From assembly GCA_030272585.1 (NCBI GenBank), contig BSYQ01000009.1:4464001-4528000 (forward strand): a stretch of 64,000 nt of DNA. The letters run 5' to 3'. Of the stretch, positions 1 through 12,256 are shown one piece after another. The position numbers and the translations under genes are program-made. Below the pieces are notes generated by a model. It was given only the letters and a program-made list of their open reading frames with translations, did not search any database and was not told the DNA's origin. Numbering within the stretch: the first letter of the stretch is position 1; each line of letters starts with the position of its first letter. This DNA is from Bryopsis sp. KO-2023 (taxonomy: Eukaryota > Chlorophyta > Ulvophyceae > Bryopsidales > Bryopsidaceae).

Positions 1-232
1 ACACTTTAACGATGTCGCGTCCTTGAAGGAATGGACGTCCGAACAAAAGGTTTCACGCGTACTGTTGGGGTGTGAGGGCAAAGCATATACTTGGGCTCAT
101 ACCTTTCACAGCATACTTTCATACCTTTTTTTTTTATACCTTTTGGGCTCACAGCGTGATAGGATACAACCAGACGCAGACAACGAGTTTGACTCGGACA
201 TTTTACACTCAGCCTCGGAGGGAACTGCGCCC
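1..232 (+). other. Possible Gag-like retroelement scrap
   Basis: Reading frame 2 from the window edge is open for about 37 codons (to about position 120). It holds a W...GxxxxW pattern (LKEWTSEQKVSRVLLGC, then GKAYTWAH) that loosely resembles the conserved stretch of Ty3/gypsy Gag proteins. It then runs into T-rich, non-coding-looking DNA. No protease, reverse transcriptase or LTR is visible. The resemblance is weak and the piece is cut by the window edge, so it may be chance. Confidence 0.2.
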
Positions 233-834
233 CTTGGTTAAACTAACAAATTTCATTACAAACGACTGATTAAAGAAGGGAGTTGATTAATGGACGAGAA
301 AACATCGCCGGAAACTGAACTCGTAAATAAAATATAAGAGATGCTTGAAAGGGAAATTATCAATAAAATCTGCAATTTCGAGAGGAAAAGAATAACGACC
401 TATCTTTACTTGAAACCGAAACGAAAAAAGAACAAAGGAAAAAAACTCAGCCTTGCTTGCAAGCAAAAACCAGAACTATTCAAGCAAGATAAAGAAGACG
501 GAAATCAAACCTTACTTGAATAAACCAACGAACATATGCTTGGACGGAATTCACACATACAACACAACAAAGCCACCTTCAGCCATCCGTTCAAACAAAA
601 CTGACGAACCTTGGAACCAACCTGCAACCACGCGACGAACATTCAACTTGTCCGAGCACAATCAACCACTAGATCCGACCACCCAGGTTGAACAGACCAT
701 ACAACCACAAACTTATCCAGCCCACACCAAAAAATCAGTCACAGAACACGAACAAAACACCCACGACAAGCACAAAATCATCCGAACAGACACCATCCAA
801 AAAAACTCAAAACAGCCCACCTCCATCACCAACC

Positions 835-1410
835 ACCTCTCCCACAGCCAACCAAACACCCAAATCGACCACCAAAATAATCACCACAACAACCCACCTC
901 CATCAGAAAACACCTCTCCCACAGCCAATCAAACACCCAAATCGACCACCAAAATAATCACCACAACAGCCCACCTCCATCAGAAAACACCTCTCCCACA
1001 GCCAATCAAACACCCAAATCGACCACCAAAATAATCACCACAACAACCCACCTCCATCAGAAAACACCTCTCCCACAGCCAACCAAACACCCAAATCGAC
1101 CACCAAAATAATCACCACAACAACCCACCTCCATCAGAAAACACCTCTCCCACAGCCAATCAAACACCCAAATCGACCACCAAAATAATCACCACAACAG
1201 CCCACCTCCATCAGAAAACACCTCTCCCACAGCCAATCAAACACCCAAATCGACCACCAAAATAATCACCACAACAGCCCACCTCCATCAGAAAACACCT
1301 CTCCCACAGCCAATCAAACACCCAAATCGACCACGAAAATAATCACCACAACAGCCCACCTCCATCAGAAAACACCTCTCCCACAGCCAATCAAACACCC
1401 AAATCAAACG
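835..1410 (-). repeat. 77-bp minisatellite inside copy A
   Basis: About seven and a half near-identical tandem units. The motif CCCACCTCCATCAGAAAACA starts at 1047 and again at 1124, giving a 77-bp period. The units correspond to the arrays in copies B (78 bp), C and D (76-77 bp). The plus strand has few stops and translates to Pro/Thr/His-rich sequence. Confidence 0.9.
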
Positions 1411-1427
1411 CAGAAAAAACTTCACGA

Positions 1428-1640
1428 GTGCCCACGTTTATCACCCTCACCACCAAACACTTGACAAGCAGCGAAAACGAACTTATACTAATAAACAGTG
1501 CAAAACCAACAGCCAACCAACGACGCAAGACTCATAACTTCGTTGGTGAAGAACCAACTGGATACTTGGAAAGACAACGTGGTGATGCAACCAAAAACTT
1601 GACTTTTTTTTTCGGCCGCCGGAGACGTTTCGAGCAATGA
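1428..1640 (+). other. Conserved 70-codon ORF of the repeat family
   Basis: Encodes 70 residues beginning MPTFITLTTKHLTSSENEL and ending GRRRRFEQ, with a central THNFVGEEPTGYLERQRG. The same ORF is open in copies B (41817-42029), C (57596-57880, C-terminus shifted) and D (62494-62727), always antisense to the element orientation used here. The protein matches no family I recognise. The copies are similar enough that simple DNA identity, rather than selection on the protein, may explain the conservation. Confidence 0.35.
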
Positions 1641-1945
1641 ATCGTTCCTGGGATTGCGCAAAAAGCCGCAGTAACAAGCGTTTGGATTTGTTCAACGGAT
1701 TTCAAGTATGATCCTTTCTTGAGCCGAGAGAACTGATTCCCCTCTTTTGCGTGAAATATACCTGAACAGCAAATTGCACGATGCTACGGCCGGAGTCTCG
1801 ACTAGAAGTTTGTTGCGTGGATACTGAGATCATAAAGGAGGTTTTTTTCTTATCCGAGCGACGGCTGCCGTCGCTGACGTGGGGTAATCTCTGTGCTGTG
1901 GAATTCATGCCACATATTTGTAGCATTTAAGTGATTAAAATTAGA

Positions 1946-2882
1946 ATGCTGCGCTTCCACAAGTTCTATTCTTTAGGGGTGAGGTTAAAAACCCAGTCGT
2001 TATATGCTTTTGTGAAGGTTTTTTTTTGCTGGAGGTTGCTTACCGAAATTTGAGAGAGAGGGAAAATGTACAGGAAGAAAAGGAAAGAGACACCATTGTT
2101 CCCATTTTGGAGGGGGTTGGTTTCGAAATCAATTCTGAATTCAGAAATAAGGGGACAGGGGGTCTTTGCTCTTTGCAAGGATTGTTGAAACCAGTCATCG
2201 ATTTTTCATTGCATGATGGGGTTTTGACCGATTGTGTTGGATCTGCATCATGCAGATGGTCTGTCAAATAGTTATGTAGCTTTGGAATAATTTTTTTATT
2301 TATTTTTTACAGCCTATTGTGAAGTTAACAGTGTTGGGAAAGAATAAGACACGGAGGAGGCCAGACGATCAATCTGCTTGGGCCAGCACCACTCGTCTTT
2401 TTCTTTTTCTTTTTTCTTTTTTTTTGTATGGAACACGATTGACAATCAGTACACCCATGACGAAAGCATTCTTTTCCATTGCTTTTTTGGTTTGTTCTTA
2501 AATGGCGCTCACCACCAAAAAGCATCCATTCTGTACATTATCCCCAGACTAAAAGCTACCTAATCAATTTTCATCCCCCCCCTGACCTCGGCTTTCTCCA
2601 ATCGCCAGAAAAAAAGTCAGCCACATCTAGAGCCACCGCACAATTCCCCTGCTGCAAAACACCTTCTAGATAAACTATCCGCTACCTAAAATAAACCTCC
2701 GAACAACCTACGAATCCTCTAAAACGATGTGGCCTTTGTCCAAATGAATTTACCCAGGGGGAAATAACCCCTCCTCCTCTTTTCCATCGAATCAATCGTC
2801 AGCCCTTCACTACAGTCGAACTCAACATCGGGTCAACCAGCCCTTAATGAAAAGCAACTCATGCAAAACGCCAACCAATCGA
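1946..2882. other. Intergenic, downstream of RPB2
   Basis: T-rich spacer between repeat copy A and the RPB2 stop codon, presumably including the RPB2 3' UTR. I see no exon, RNA gene or repeat in it. Confidence 0.5.
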
Positions 2883-5800
2883 TCAAAATCGCAGTCTGGG
2901 GACGATGCACATCGCCATCAACTCATGGAACAACAGCTTGCACGCGTACGGCATGAAAACTTGCACCACGTCCGAATCGTTTCCATGGATTTGACTGTAG
3001 AAGTGGTTTTTCCTCAAATTAGCCACCGCCATCAGCCCCGATTTCTCGCACACATGCACCCTGTAAGCATCGGACTGATCGAACAACCTTTCCTTCAAGA
3101 AAGCCGCCGAACCATGGGAAATGATACAATCGCGCTCCATTTCGCCAAACCGGAGGCCACCCTCTCTGGCACGACCCTCGACCGGCTGTCTGGTTAGGAT
3201 TTGAACTGGACCTCTTGCTCTCGAATGGATTTTGTCGTCGACCATGTGCTTCAACCTTTGGTAATAAGTCGGTCCGAGAAACACCATCGTGTTGATGGGT
3301 CGACCAGTGAATCCACTGTAGACCACCTGAAAGGTAGCCACACAGAAAAAGTTGGTCCATTTGATTATTTGGTTAACTTTCTCACACATCTGCTTCTCCT
3401 CCACCTCAGGTTTCGGGGAAAAAAAAAAGGTTTGGAAAATCAAACGTTGGGGTTGTCAGACTGTCTTTCGACAATTAGACGAGGTACTGGATCGTTCCGA
3501 TCATTGTCAACACTGGACCAAAATCAAAAATCAAAAAAACAAAATCAAGAAACTACTCCTACCTCCCAGCCTCGACATTGATAACCACATTGATGCAGTT
3601 TGTTCGATATGTTTTCCACCGTGACTTCTGTGAAAGGAGTGGCATCCCCCTCTTGCCCGACGCAAGACGCCACCTTACTCATCAAACACTCGACCAAATG
3701 CCCGATCGTCATTCGAGAAGGAATGGCATGCGGATTAATGATCAGATCCGGAGAAATCCCCTCGTGCGAAAACGGCATGTCTTCCTGAGTGTAGGTTATC
3801 CCGATGGTCCCTTTCTGCCCATGTCGACTCGCAAACTTATCCCCGACTTGTGGAATCCTCACCGACCGGACACGAAGCTTGAGAAATCGCCTTCCCTCCT
3901 GATTGGTGGAGATCATGACGGCATCCACCACCCCTCGTTCGCTGTGCCGTAAGCAAGTGCTGCAGTCTCGCTTGGTGAATCGAGTGTTGTTGGTTTCGTC
4001 CATTGGCAATCGGGTGGTTTTCCCCACGATCACGTCTTCCCCCACCACGGGGGTGCCTGGCGCAACGAGGCCGTCGTCGTCCAGCTTGTCGTAGGTTCCG
4101 TGGCGCATGCCGGCGGTGATTTGGCCGTCGGGTTTTTCGATCTCTTCGTTGGTCAACGACCCGATTTTCTTTTCCTCGTCTTTGTAGGATCGGAAAAACA
4201 AAGACCTGGAAAACCGTCGACACCCAGCTGCATCGGTTTTTCTGTTATGATTTTTGCTCGCTCGGAAAAGTGAATCTTTTGCAGTGGATTTTTCACTTAA
4301 TTTTTTTCAATTTTTTTTGGGGGGGAGGGGAGGGAAAACTACAACAAGGAGGTTCTTTTGGTTTTTTCATCAATCGCTCCAAAAACGGCAATGGCATGCA
4401 CCACAAATTCTGTCGCTTTTTTTCGCGTCCACAAATTTCAACAAAAGAATCATTGGGAAGGAAAAAGTTGAAAAAAGAGGAAAAAATCGTTTTTTTTTTT
4501 CTCGTAATTTTTCTTATTGCCTATTTTCTCAAGAAATCACCCTCACCGGAAAAACCCCCGATCGATCGAAGACTGGTTCATCATGATGGAATCTTCCTGG
4601 TTGTAGCCCGAATAGCACAGAATTGCCACGATGGCATTGTGCCCCGCCGGCATTTCTCGGAAATGTAAATACTGCATGGCTTTCGTCGCAACCAGCGGCT
4701 TTTGGGGGTAATACAGCACATAACCTTGCGTATCCATTCGAGTTTGAAAATTGGTGGCGTATAGTCCCATCGCTTGCTTGCCCATGGCCGACTGATAGGT
4801 GTTTCTTGGGGACTGGTTGTGGTCGGGAAATGGAATGATGGAGGCGCACACCCCCAAAATCATGGAAGGGTGGATTTCGCAGTGAGTGTATGTGTCTGAA
4901 TAGGCACCCATCCGGTTCAACCTGGATGTACAAAAAAAAAATTAGCGCCGAAATTAAATTATTCACCAGTTCAGGTCCCACTCCTAAATCCAAAGTCATT
5001 GCACATATTTCAATTTTTTTTCGTTTTTATTTTTTGTACAGTATTAAAGATAACCATCCCAACAACTGAGGCGTTTGTTTCTATGTGACAATCATATCCA
5101 TCCAGCAATAATTAGTAATTAATTAATGATTTAATTAATTATGATTTATTTGATTTTATATATAATTCATGGGTTCATCTCCTTCGACCAAGATTCACTC
5201 AAAAGATTGGATCAGAAAAAGACGAGGCAAAAAAAAAGAGGGAATCCTAATACGACCCTAGTCACACGTCACACTTTTCCAGGTGTGACCAAACAGCGCC
5301 ACCACACCTGGCAGCCTTCAAATCTTTGATCGTCATGGAAATCATGGTGGTTTCCTCCTCCTCCGTGTCGATATACTCTATGAACCCCAAGTTCACGATG
5401 TTATTCCACCCGTATCTCTCCTCCGGCTCCAAATCCAACTGATCTTTTGCCCTCAACAGCTCAAAAATATGATCCTTCTTGATCAGCAACCTCTGATCCA
5501 TCACCACGAACAGAGGCCTGCACGTTCGCCCGGCATCGGTATACACCCTGATTTCTTGCAGGGGCAAATCGTGCACCACGCTGACTTCGGCCTCGATGTT
5601 CAACCCCCTTCGCATTTGTCTCAACGTGTCGACCAAATCTTTCGGCTCCCGGTTAATACCTATCCACACCCCATTCACAAACACTTTCGTCGCCCCCTTC
5701 AGGTGAGCTGAATTCACCTCCTCCAGATTCTCGGTACCCCACCCCTCCAAAACCTCCAACACCGAAGTCAGCGGCGATCCGACCGAAATGTATGTCATGA

Positions 5801-7605
5801 GAGCCAGATTCTTGACTAAACCGCAAGCTTGCCCCTCGGGGGTTTCTGCTGGGCAAACCATCCCCCATTGACTGTTGTGCAATTGTCTGGGTTTCGCCAG
5901 TTTTCCTTCACGACCGATGGGGGAGTTCACTCTTCTCAAGTGTGAGAGTGTGGAGGCGTATGTCAGACGTTGCAGCACTTGGGACACCCCCGATCGAACG
6001 TTTTGGGAGCCCTGTTGACCCCAATTCCCTGTGGCCAGCGAGTATTTTAAACCTGTGCTGATGATGTGGTGGTTGATGATATTGCCCAGGTTGATTTCCT
6101 GGCACCCATCCACACACCTGAACGACCCGAAATCGAAAGTCAGACCCGAAATCGAAAGTCAGACCAGAAACTCAGTTGGCTACGATCCATCCCCCGGTTG
6201 CTTTTTCCTCGAAAAAAGCTGCAAACTATTTGGTTGAAAAATGTGGGTGGATGAGTGCATTCAAGTTATGTCGATCCTTTTTTTTTTGCATGACTAGGTA
6301 CATTGGGAGGCTCCATCTGAAAGCACACCTTTGGACTTTTCGCCTGACGTCTTTCACGAGCCGCCGAAACTGCAGCCGGAAGAGATTTGCCAGCAGAGGC
6401 CCCGCCAAATCCAGCCTCTTGTTCGAGTAATGATCCCGATCGTCCTCGTTCCTTCGCCCCAATGCCACCAGCAGCAGCTTGTACACCATGTATCCAAAGA
6501 AATACCCCTTTTTGGTGGCGTCTTTTTCCAGCGAATCCACCCCTATGTGAGGCAACAGATGCTTCTCCATCAGCTCCCTGGCGTAAGCTATTCGCTTGTC
6601 CCTGGTCACCCCGACGGCTGCTCCACGTTTCCCGATAAAATCCAGAGCAACCTGCTGGTCCTTGATGGGCTCAGCCTCCTCGATGGATGGCCTCAAGGCT
6701 TCCATCAACTCGGTGTCCTCAAAATCAAACACGATGTGCTCCAGAATGTCTTTATCCGCGACGAACCCCAAGGCGCGGAACACCACCAGCACCGGGATGT
6801 CCGTGTTGACGTAAGGGAGGGTGGTTTTGATGGGTGCCCCCGAAAGAGCTGCCTTTTTCCCCGACCTGGCCAATAACTGGACCGAGAGGGTGCTGGTGCT
6901 CCTGGTGGACTTCTCCATCACCGACCGGCATTCCGACACCACGGAGTATTTCGAGGGCTGCGATTTCTTGAACACGTAGACGTGGTTGTTGGCCATCCTC
7001 TCCTGAGCGATGAGCACTTTCTCTGAGCCGTTGATTACGAAATAACCCCCTTGGTCGTAAGGGCACTCCCCCAAATCCGCCAGCTCGTGCGATTTCAGCC
7101 CGTCCAAACTGCAGAAGGAGCTCTTCAACATGATGGGCACCTCCCCGATGTAGACCTTCTCCCCAATCTCCTCCTCTTGGACGTCCCCCCCGGGCAAAGT
7201 CGTTAGCTCGACTTTCCTGACGTCCACGAAAATCGGCGAGCAATAGGTCAAATTCCTCAGCCTCGCCTCCCTGGGGAAAAGCACCGTGGTCTCCCCGTCC
7301 GCCTCATTGAAGCTCGGCTTGCTCAAGTAAATCTGCCCGAACAAAATCCTGTACTCCTTCTCTTCGTACACATCCATGTCCCCCGGATTATGTTGCGCTT
7401 CGGGCTTGATCACCACGTCGCCATTCTCGGTCACCACCTCTTGCAGGGAGTTCTCCAGGAACTCTCTGAACGAATCCAGCTGCTGTCGAACCAATCCTTT
7501 TGAGTCGAAAAACGCCGAGATAACCGTCCAGGCGTCCTCCTGCGTGATTTCGTTCTCCTCCCCCTCGAGCAGATCATCGGCTTCGCCCTCCTCAGTGAAC
7601 CCCAT
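2883..7605 (-). CDS. RPB2: RNA polymerase II second-largest subunit (RPB2)
   Basis: Second catalytic subunit of nuclear RNA polymerase II; with RPB1 it forms the active centre. Five exons join in phase: 7605-6329, 6117-5308, 4921-4547, 4205-3563 and 3326-2883, giving 1182 residues, the normal family length. Hallmarks: EEITQEDAW-type N-terminus, [19 protein letters not shown], the hybrid-binding [13 protein letters not shown] loop, [32 protein letters not shown] and [12 protein letters not shown]. Wording is closest to plant RPB2 (for example [22 protein letters not shown]). Oddity: the C-terminal zinc finger, normally two CxxC pairs, reads CEKS and later FYSQIH, so three of the four cysteines are gone. 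The gene diverges from MFAP1. Intron 1 carries a 20-bp direct duplication near 6127-6166. Identification is certain; exon ends are supported by phase and homology. Confidence 0.97.
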
Positions 7606-7987
7606 CCTCGCCGACCCCCTCCCTCAAGCCAATCCAGCCAACTCCACCAATTCAACCCTTCCTCGCACTCCGAATTCTTTTTCCTTCGCCCTCCTGGCAA
7701 GCCACCACCCTCACTCAGCCCTTTTTCAGAAACTCGCGTCGATTCAATCTCAGCCTCCTTTCGCTGCACCGGAGTTTTCACTTCCAACAAAAAACCAAAG
7801 AGAATGGGGTGGTTGGAACGAAGCCAAGGAAACCCAACAGAACCAGAAACACTCTTACTGTTCCTGAAAAAAACCTGTACGATCGATCGTCCTTGCTGGC
7901 GGTCACGTGGTCTCTTGGGTTTCTTCACACTTGTTGAAAATTTTGGGAGGTTTCCTTTTTAGACATATTTCCCTTGCCTGTTCCACG
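7606..7987. promoter_or_regulatory. Divergent RPB2/MFAP1 promoter region with G-box
   Basis: The 382 bp between the two start codons must hold both promoters and 5' UTRs. At 7902-7910 lies GTCACGTGG, containing the CACGTG palindrome bound by bHLH and bZIP factors in plants and animals. It sits 78 bp before the MFAP1 start. A GATCGATC palindrome lies near 7881. No obvious TATA box was seen on either side. Function is inferred from position and motif only. Confidence 0.6.
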
Positions 7988-10900
7988 ATGGCGAACGCGC
8001 TGGCGGGCAAATTTCTCGACAAAGAGGTGGAAAAAGGTCGCGTGAACCCGACGAAAGTAAAACGATATTGGCCGGGACGAGCGCCCGACTGGGCTCAAGA
8101 AGAGGATGAAGAAGCGGTGCTCGCCAATCAAAGGAGGGACCAGGTCGCGGCCCCCGTGGTGGTTTCCAAAGCGGACCCCAGGCTGAAAAGATTGGCGGTG
8201 AGCGATGATGTGGCTGGGAACGAAGAGGTCGAGCACAGGAGAGTCCGAAGGAAACTGGAGGACGACTCTGGGGACCTCGTGGTGGAGGCACCCGTGAAAG
8301 ATGAGTTGGAGGAGCATGAAGAGGACGAAATTGTCGAAAACGAAGATGAAATGCTGGACAGAAGGATGGCCCTCAGACAAAGGTGTTTCTTTTTTTCCTC
8401 CCATATAATATAGACTGGCACACACATACTTTTTAGATTGATGGTTATAGAGTTAGTCGCTGCCATTTTATTTGATATTTTCTCATCCCTGATTGGATCG
8501 ATAAAGACAAAGCGCATTTTCCCGAAATTTTTGCTCCAGTTTTCATGGATGGGTGACTGTGTTTTCGTTTGATTTTTTTTTTTTGCAAAGAATTCCTGAA
8601 ATTTTCGACCCTCATGAAAAGCAAAATAGTTGGAAAGAAAGAGAAAAATATACATATATACATTCCCCCAGGCATCGTTATTTGTTGGTTGGGTGCTTAC
8701 TTTTTTGTTTTTGTTTTTTGATTTTCCCTGAAAAGATTATTGGAAACTCGTCAAAATGAAGAAGGGCTTTTGCCTGAGGAGGAGGAGGAGGAAGAAGACG
8801 ATGATGAGGTGGGCTCCACGATAAAAAAAATAAAAATAAAATAAAATAAATAAATATATATTCAAAAACAAATGCTCAGAAATAAAAATTTACCCTTGTT
8901 TTGCCAAAAACAGCATCAAATGCTCTGTTTTGCAACACTTTTGAAAGTTTTTTCTTCTTTGTTTTACAATGTTTATGAACTGATTGTTTTTTTCTGAAAT
9001 AATTTTCATAGGACATGGAGAGCGAATGGGAAACCGACTCAGATGACGAACAATTGGGGCGGCGTTTAATAAAACCCGTTTTTGTTCCAAAAGATGAAAG
9101 AGAGGTGAAAAAAACTTATTAATGTTCAATAAACAATAGAAAGAAAAAAAAAGCAAAATGAAATGAAATGAAAGAAAGCTGGTCTGAAGCTGGACCAAAT
9201 CGATATTTATTTTATGAAACAAGTTAAAACATTTATTTTTATATATTTTATTGCACAGTAAACTGCCAGGGTTACTCCACTTAGTTTCTAAATCATGATT
9301 TTTTTGGCGTGCATGTGTGTCCGTTTTTTTGTTGAAATTGATACGGTTTTTAATAGCATCGATTTCATTTTTGGACGTCTAAGTTTTTATATATATCTAT
9401 GTATATGTTTTTCTTCTTATTATTATTTTTTATTCTTTACCACCTGTAGATTATATAGAGGTTATACATTGTTTTTTTTCGTATATTTTTTTAGCATTAT
9501 GTCATTTTTTCAGTTTTTTTTATTTTTCAGACCATTGCTGAGAAGGAGAGAATGGAAGAAGAGGAGGAGCATGAATGGGAAACACGTAAAGTCCAGCTGG
9601 ATGAAAGAAAAGTGAGAATTTTTTCTATTTGGCATTCACAAAAAAAAAGAGGGCTAAATCAAAAATAAAAACTGTGACATGTGCACGAGCAAGAAATATC
9701 TTGTGGGGTGAATGAACAAAAAGTAAAAGTTTTCTTGACTTCATGCAGAACCGACTTCAAGAAAACTGGAAAAGGGGGGAAAAATCAGTAGGGTTTTTTT
9801 TTTTTTTGCTACGTTATGTGTGCACTGGAAATGCAACTTTGTTCAGGAAAAAGGGGGAAAATATATATATAAGTAGATATTTATACATTGATTTCAATGG
9901 GGGCGCCCGGGTTTGATTTTTCTGTAAATATTGCCTTACGGGATTTTTTTTCCTGCAGAAAGAAACCAAAGAAATTGTCATGGAGAAAATTCGACAAGAA
10001 GATGCTGCTCTGAGAAATAGGGTGGAATTGCCGAAGGTATATATCGTACCGTCAAATTTTTTGGTTTTTGCGGGTGTTGATTGTTTGGCTCAGTGTATCT
10101 GGGTCTGTGAAGGGTTTTCTCTTTCAACGCTTCAGTAAAATTTACAGTAAAAGATATACATATTTCCATTCCCCACAAATCCTTCTTCAATCTTTTTTCC
10201 CAGACTTCTAAAGCGTTTTCATTTATCTTATTTTATTTTTCGTATTCTGACTTTCATGTGGACGTTATCCAGGATTTTTTTCTTTATGTTGATCCATTTT
10301 TTCATGGAAGAAAAACAGTGTATACATATTTTGATTATTTTTTTTTTAAATGCACAGAGGCAAAGTGGCATTTCCCCCCACCCCTTTTCTTTTTTGTTTT
10401 CTTTTTTTTTAAATCAAAACGTTACTTTTGATTGAGCAGGCTGCAGCTGAAATCGACACTGACGATGAAAAAGACGTCGAAAAAGAGTTTGAAATCTGGA
10501 AGAAACGCGAGCTGACCAGAATCAAGCGGGAAAAGGATCAACTGGAATTTGCACTGAAATCTGCAGAGGAAAGAGAAATGATCAAAAATATGACAGAAGA
10601 GGAGCTGTGGGAAAGAAGCGCATCGAAGGTAATGGGTGCACGGGGGCCCCACATTTTAATTAAAATAAAATAAAATAGTTATTTAATTTTCATAATCTCA
10701 CTGACATACAATTTCATAATTTCTTCCTATGGAATTGATGATACGGATTGAAAGATTCTGAAATTATTTTCCCCCGTAGTGCCGAAACGATGCTGGAAAA
10801 AAAAGTAAATTCACAGTAGCATCGCCCCTTAAATCAAGTAAGGTGGGGTTATCAGAGGGTCCAAATTTTGGCTGCCGAAGGAGCGTCTGTGCTGGTTAAT

Positions 10901-11717
10901 TTTCTCAGGCGTAAGCTACCATCCCAGAAGCCGTTCATTCTTTTCAGCAAGTCCAGCAGATCCATTTTAGTCTCAGAAACCGTTTTTAGAAACCTCTGTT
11001 TCGACCCTCATCGGGGGTCTAAGCTGTCGACATAGATTCATTCCCAATCATTTGGACCTCGGTTTTCACTCTTTTGGTGTTTTTTTTGTGTGTGTGTTTG
11101 TGTGCATTTGAGCAGCCTGCTATCAACAAGGGTCCAAAGAAGAAGTGGAAATTTCTCCAGAAATACTGGCACAAGGGGGCGTTCTTTCAAGGGAACCCCG
11201 ACGACCCTCGAGGGAGCACCTCCACACCCGGAATTATGCTTCGAGATTTTTCGGCACCCACCGGAGAAGACAGAGTCGACAAAGCCATTTTGCCAAAAGT
11301 CATGCAGGTAATGTTTTTTTCTTCTTTTTTTTTTTTGTTCCTTGTTTATTTTCCATTTGCTTGCTCCCATAAAACAAAAAAAGGAAGAGTATTTCGGAAA
11401 AAAATTATACGCCTTCATTGGACGTTTCATTCCATTCCACCCTTTCCACCTTTAAAACAAGCAAATATGCACACAAAAAAACCACGAGAAGTAGGAGATT
11501 TGTTTGCTTTTTTTTTTTTTTCTGATCGATTGTTTCTGCATTGAAGGTCAAAAATTTTGGGCGTTCTGGGAGGACCAAGTGGACTCATTTGGTCAACGAG
11601 GACACCACAAATTTCGACCATCCTTGGGCGATAAACGATGCCCAAAGAATGAAGTACAACAAAAAGATGGCTGCATCGGAGCAAAAATTCACCAAGCCAG
11701 ACAAATTCAAAACCTAG
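7988..11717 (+). CDS. MFAP1: Microfibrillar-associated protein 1 (spliceosomal B-complex protein)
   Basis: Nuclear splicing factor; despite the historic name, MFAP1 joins the spliceosomal B complex with PRP38-type proteins. Eight exons join in phase: 7988-8382, 8736-8808, 9012-9104, 9531-9611, 9959-10036, 10440-10628, 11116-11307 and 11547-11717, giving 423 residues (human 439). Visible features: a charged N-terminal region, a Glu-run in exon 2, the [14 protein letters not shown] segment, a long charged helical middle ([20 protein letters not shown]), and the most conserved C-terminal part [45 protein letters not shown]. The stop is TAG. Introns are strongly T-rich; intron 6 (10629-11115) has a more balanced interior. 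It shares its promoter region with RPB2. Confidence 0.96.
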
Positions 11718-12256
11718 GGCTAGTGTCTGGCAACCATCTGCGTTCAAGACAGACCCACAGAAGCTTTCCCCTGTGCTCCGCTACCTCCAATTGTAATTCA
11801 CATCGTTTCAACCACCACCATGGAATCGCTGTCGTTTCGCTGACCTGGTTGGACTGCACCCTTAGTGGAGCCTAGGGTGTTGAAAACTGTTTTAAAGAGA
11901 TCTTAATCAGGGAATTTGTAGTTTTGATGTTTTTTTAAATGGGTGGGGAAGGTATGGTGTTTGGCTTGTATTTAGAGTTGGGTTTTTCTTGTGTGTGTAA
12001 AGAGGCACATGTTGGACAAATTCACTTTTTATAGTTCATCAACCGTGGAAAACCCCTCCGCGATTTGCCTGTGTGACGCCCAAGTGATATTGGACCGAAA
12101 ACACTTGGAACTATATACATGAAGTGCCGCGCGTATCGATAATCCAAAATCTTGGAATTCGGAACGTCGCTCTGGTGGTTGAACTGCGTTTCTTATCGTC
12201 GAGAAGCATAGATCTCTGTCCAGAGTTTTACACCACGCAAAAAGTGGCGGCCGTCA
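11718..12256. other. Intergenic, MFAP1 to ABC transporter
   Basis: Contains the MFAP1 3' UTR and the presumed promoter of the ABC transporter. No further exon could be supported, although an upstream first exon of the transporter may lie here. Confidence 0.4.

Larger units (their letters stand above)
233..1945 (-). mobile_element. Dispersed repeat family, copy A (reverse orientation)
   Basis: Full-length copy of a repeat present four times in the window (A here; B 41540-43384; C 57362-58220; D 62200-window end). In the orientation of B, it opens with a palindrome (ATGCTACAAATATGTAGCAT-like, complement of 1907-1926). A second palindrome CGACGGC-A-GCCGTCG follows, then about 300 bp of conserved sequence, a minisatellite, and a tail ending in a shared AACCAAGG at 233-240. 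Similarity to copy B stops at that point, which defines the 3' boundary. No transposase is visible, so it is best called a non-autonomous element of unknown class. Clear terminal inverted repeats and target duplications were not seen. Confidence 0.75.

Noticed and set aside
453-1034. 193-codon Pro/Thr/His-rich open frame in copy A
   Set aside because: It is the translation of the minisatellite and tail of the repeat; equivalent frames in other copies differ in phase and length.
1907-1926. Helitron 3' hairpin at the end of the dispersed repeat
   Set aside because: The palindrome is not followed by CTRR at a shared position and no 5' TC end was found at the other boundary.
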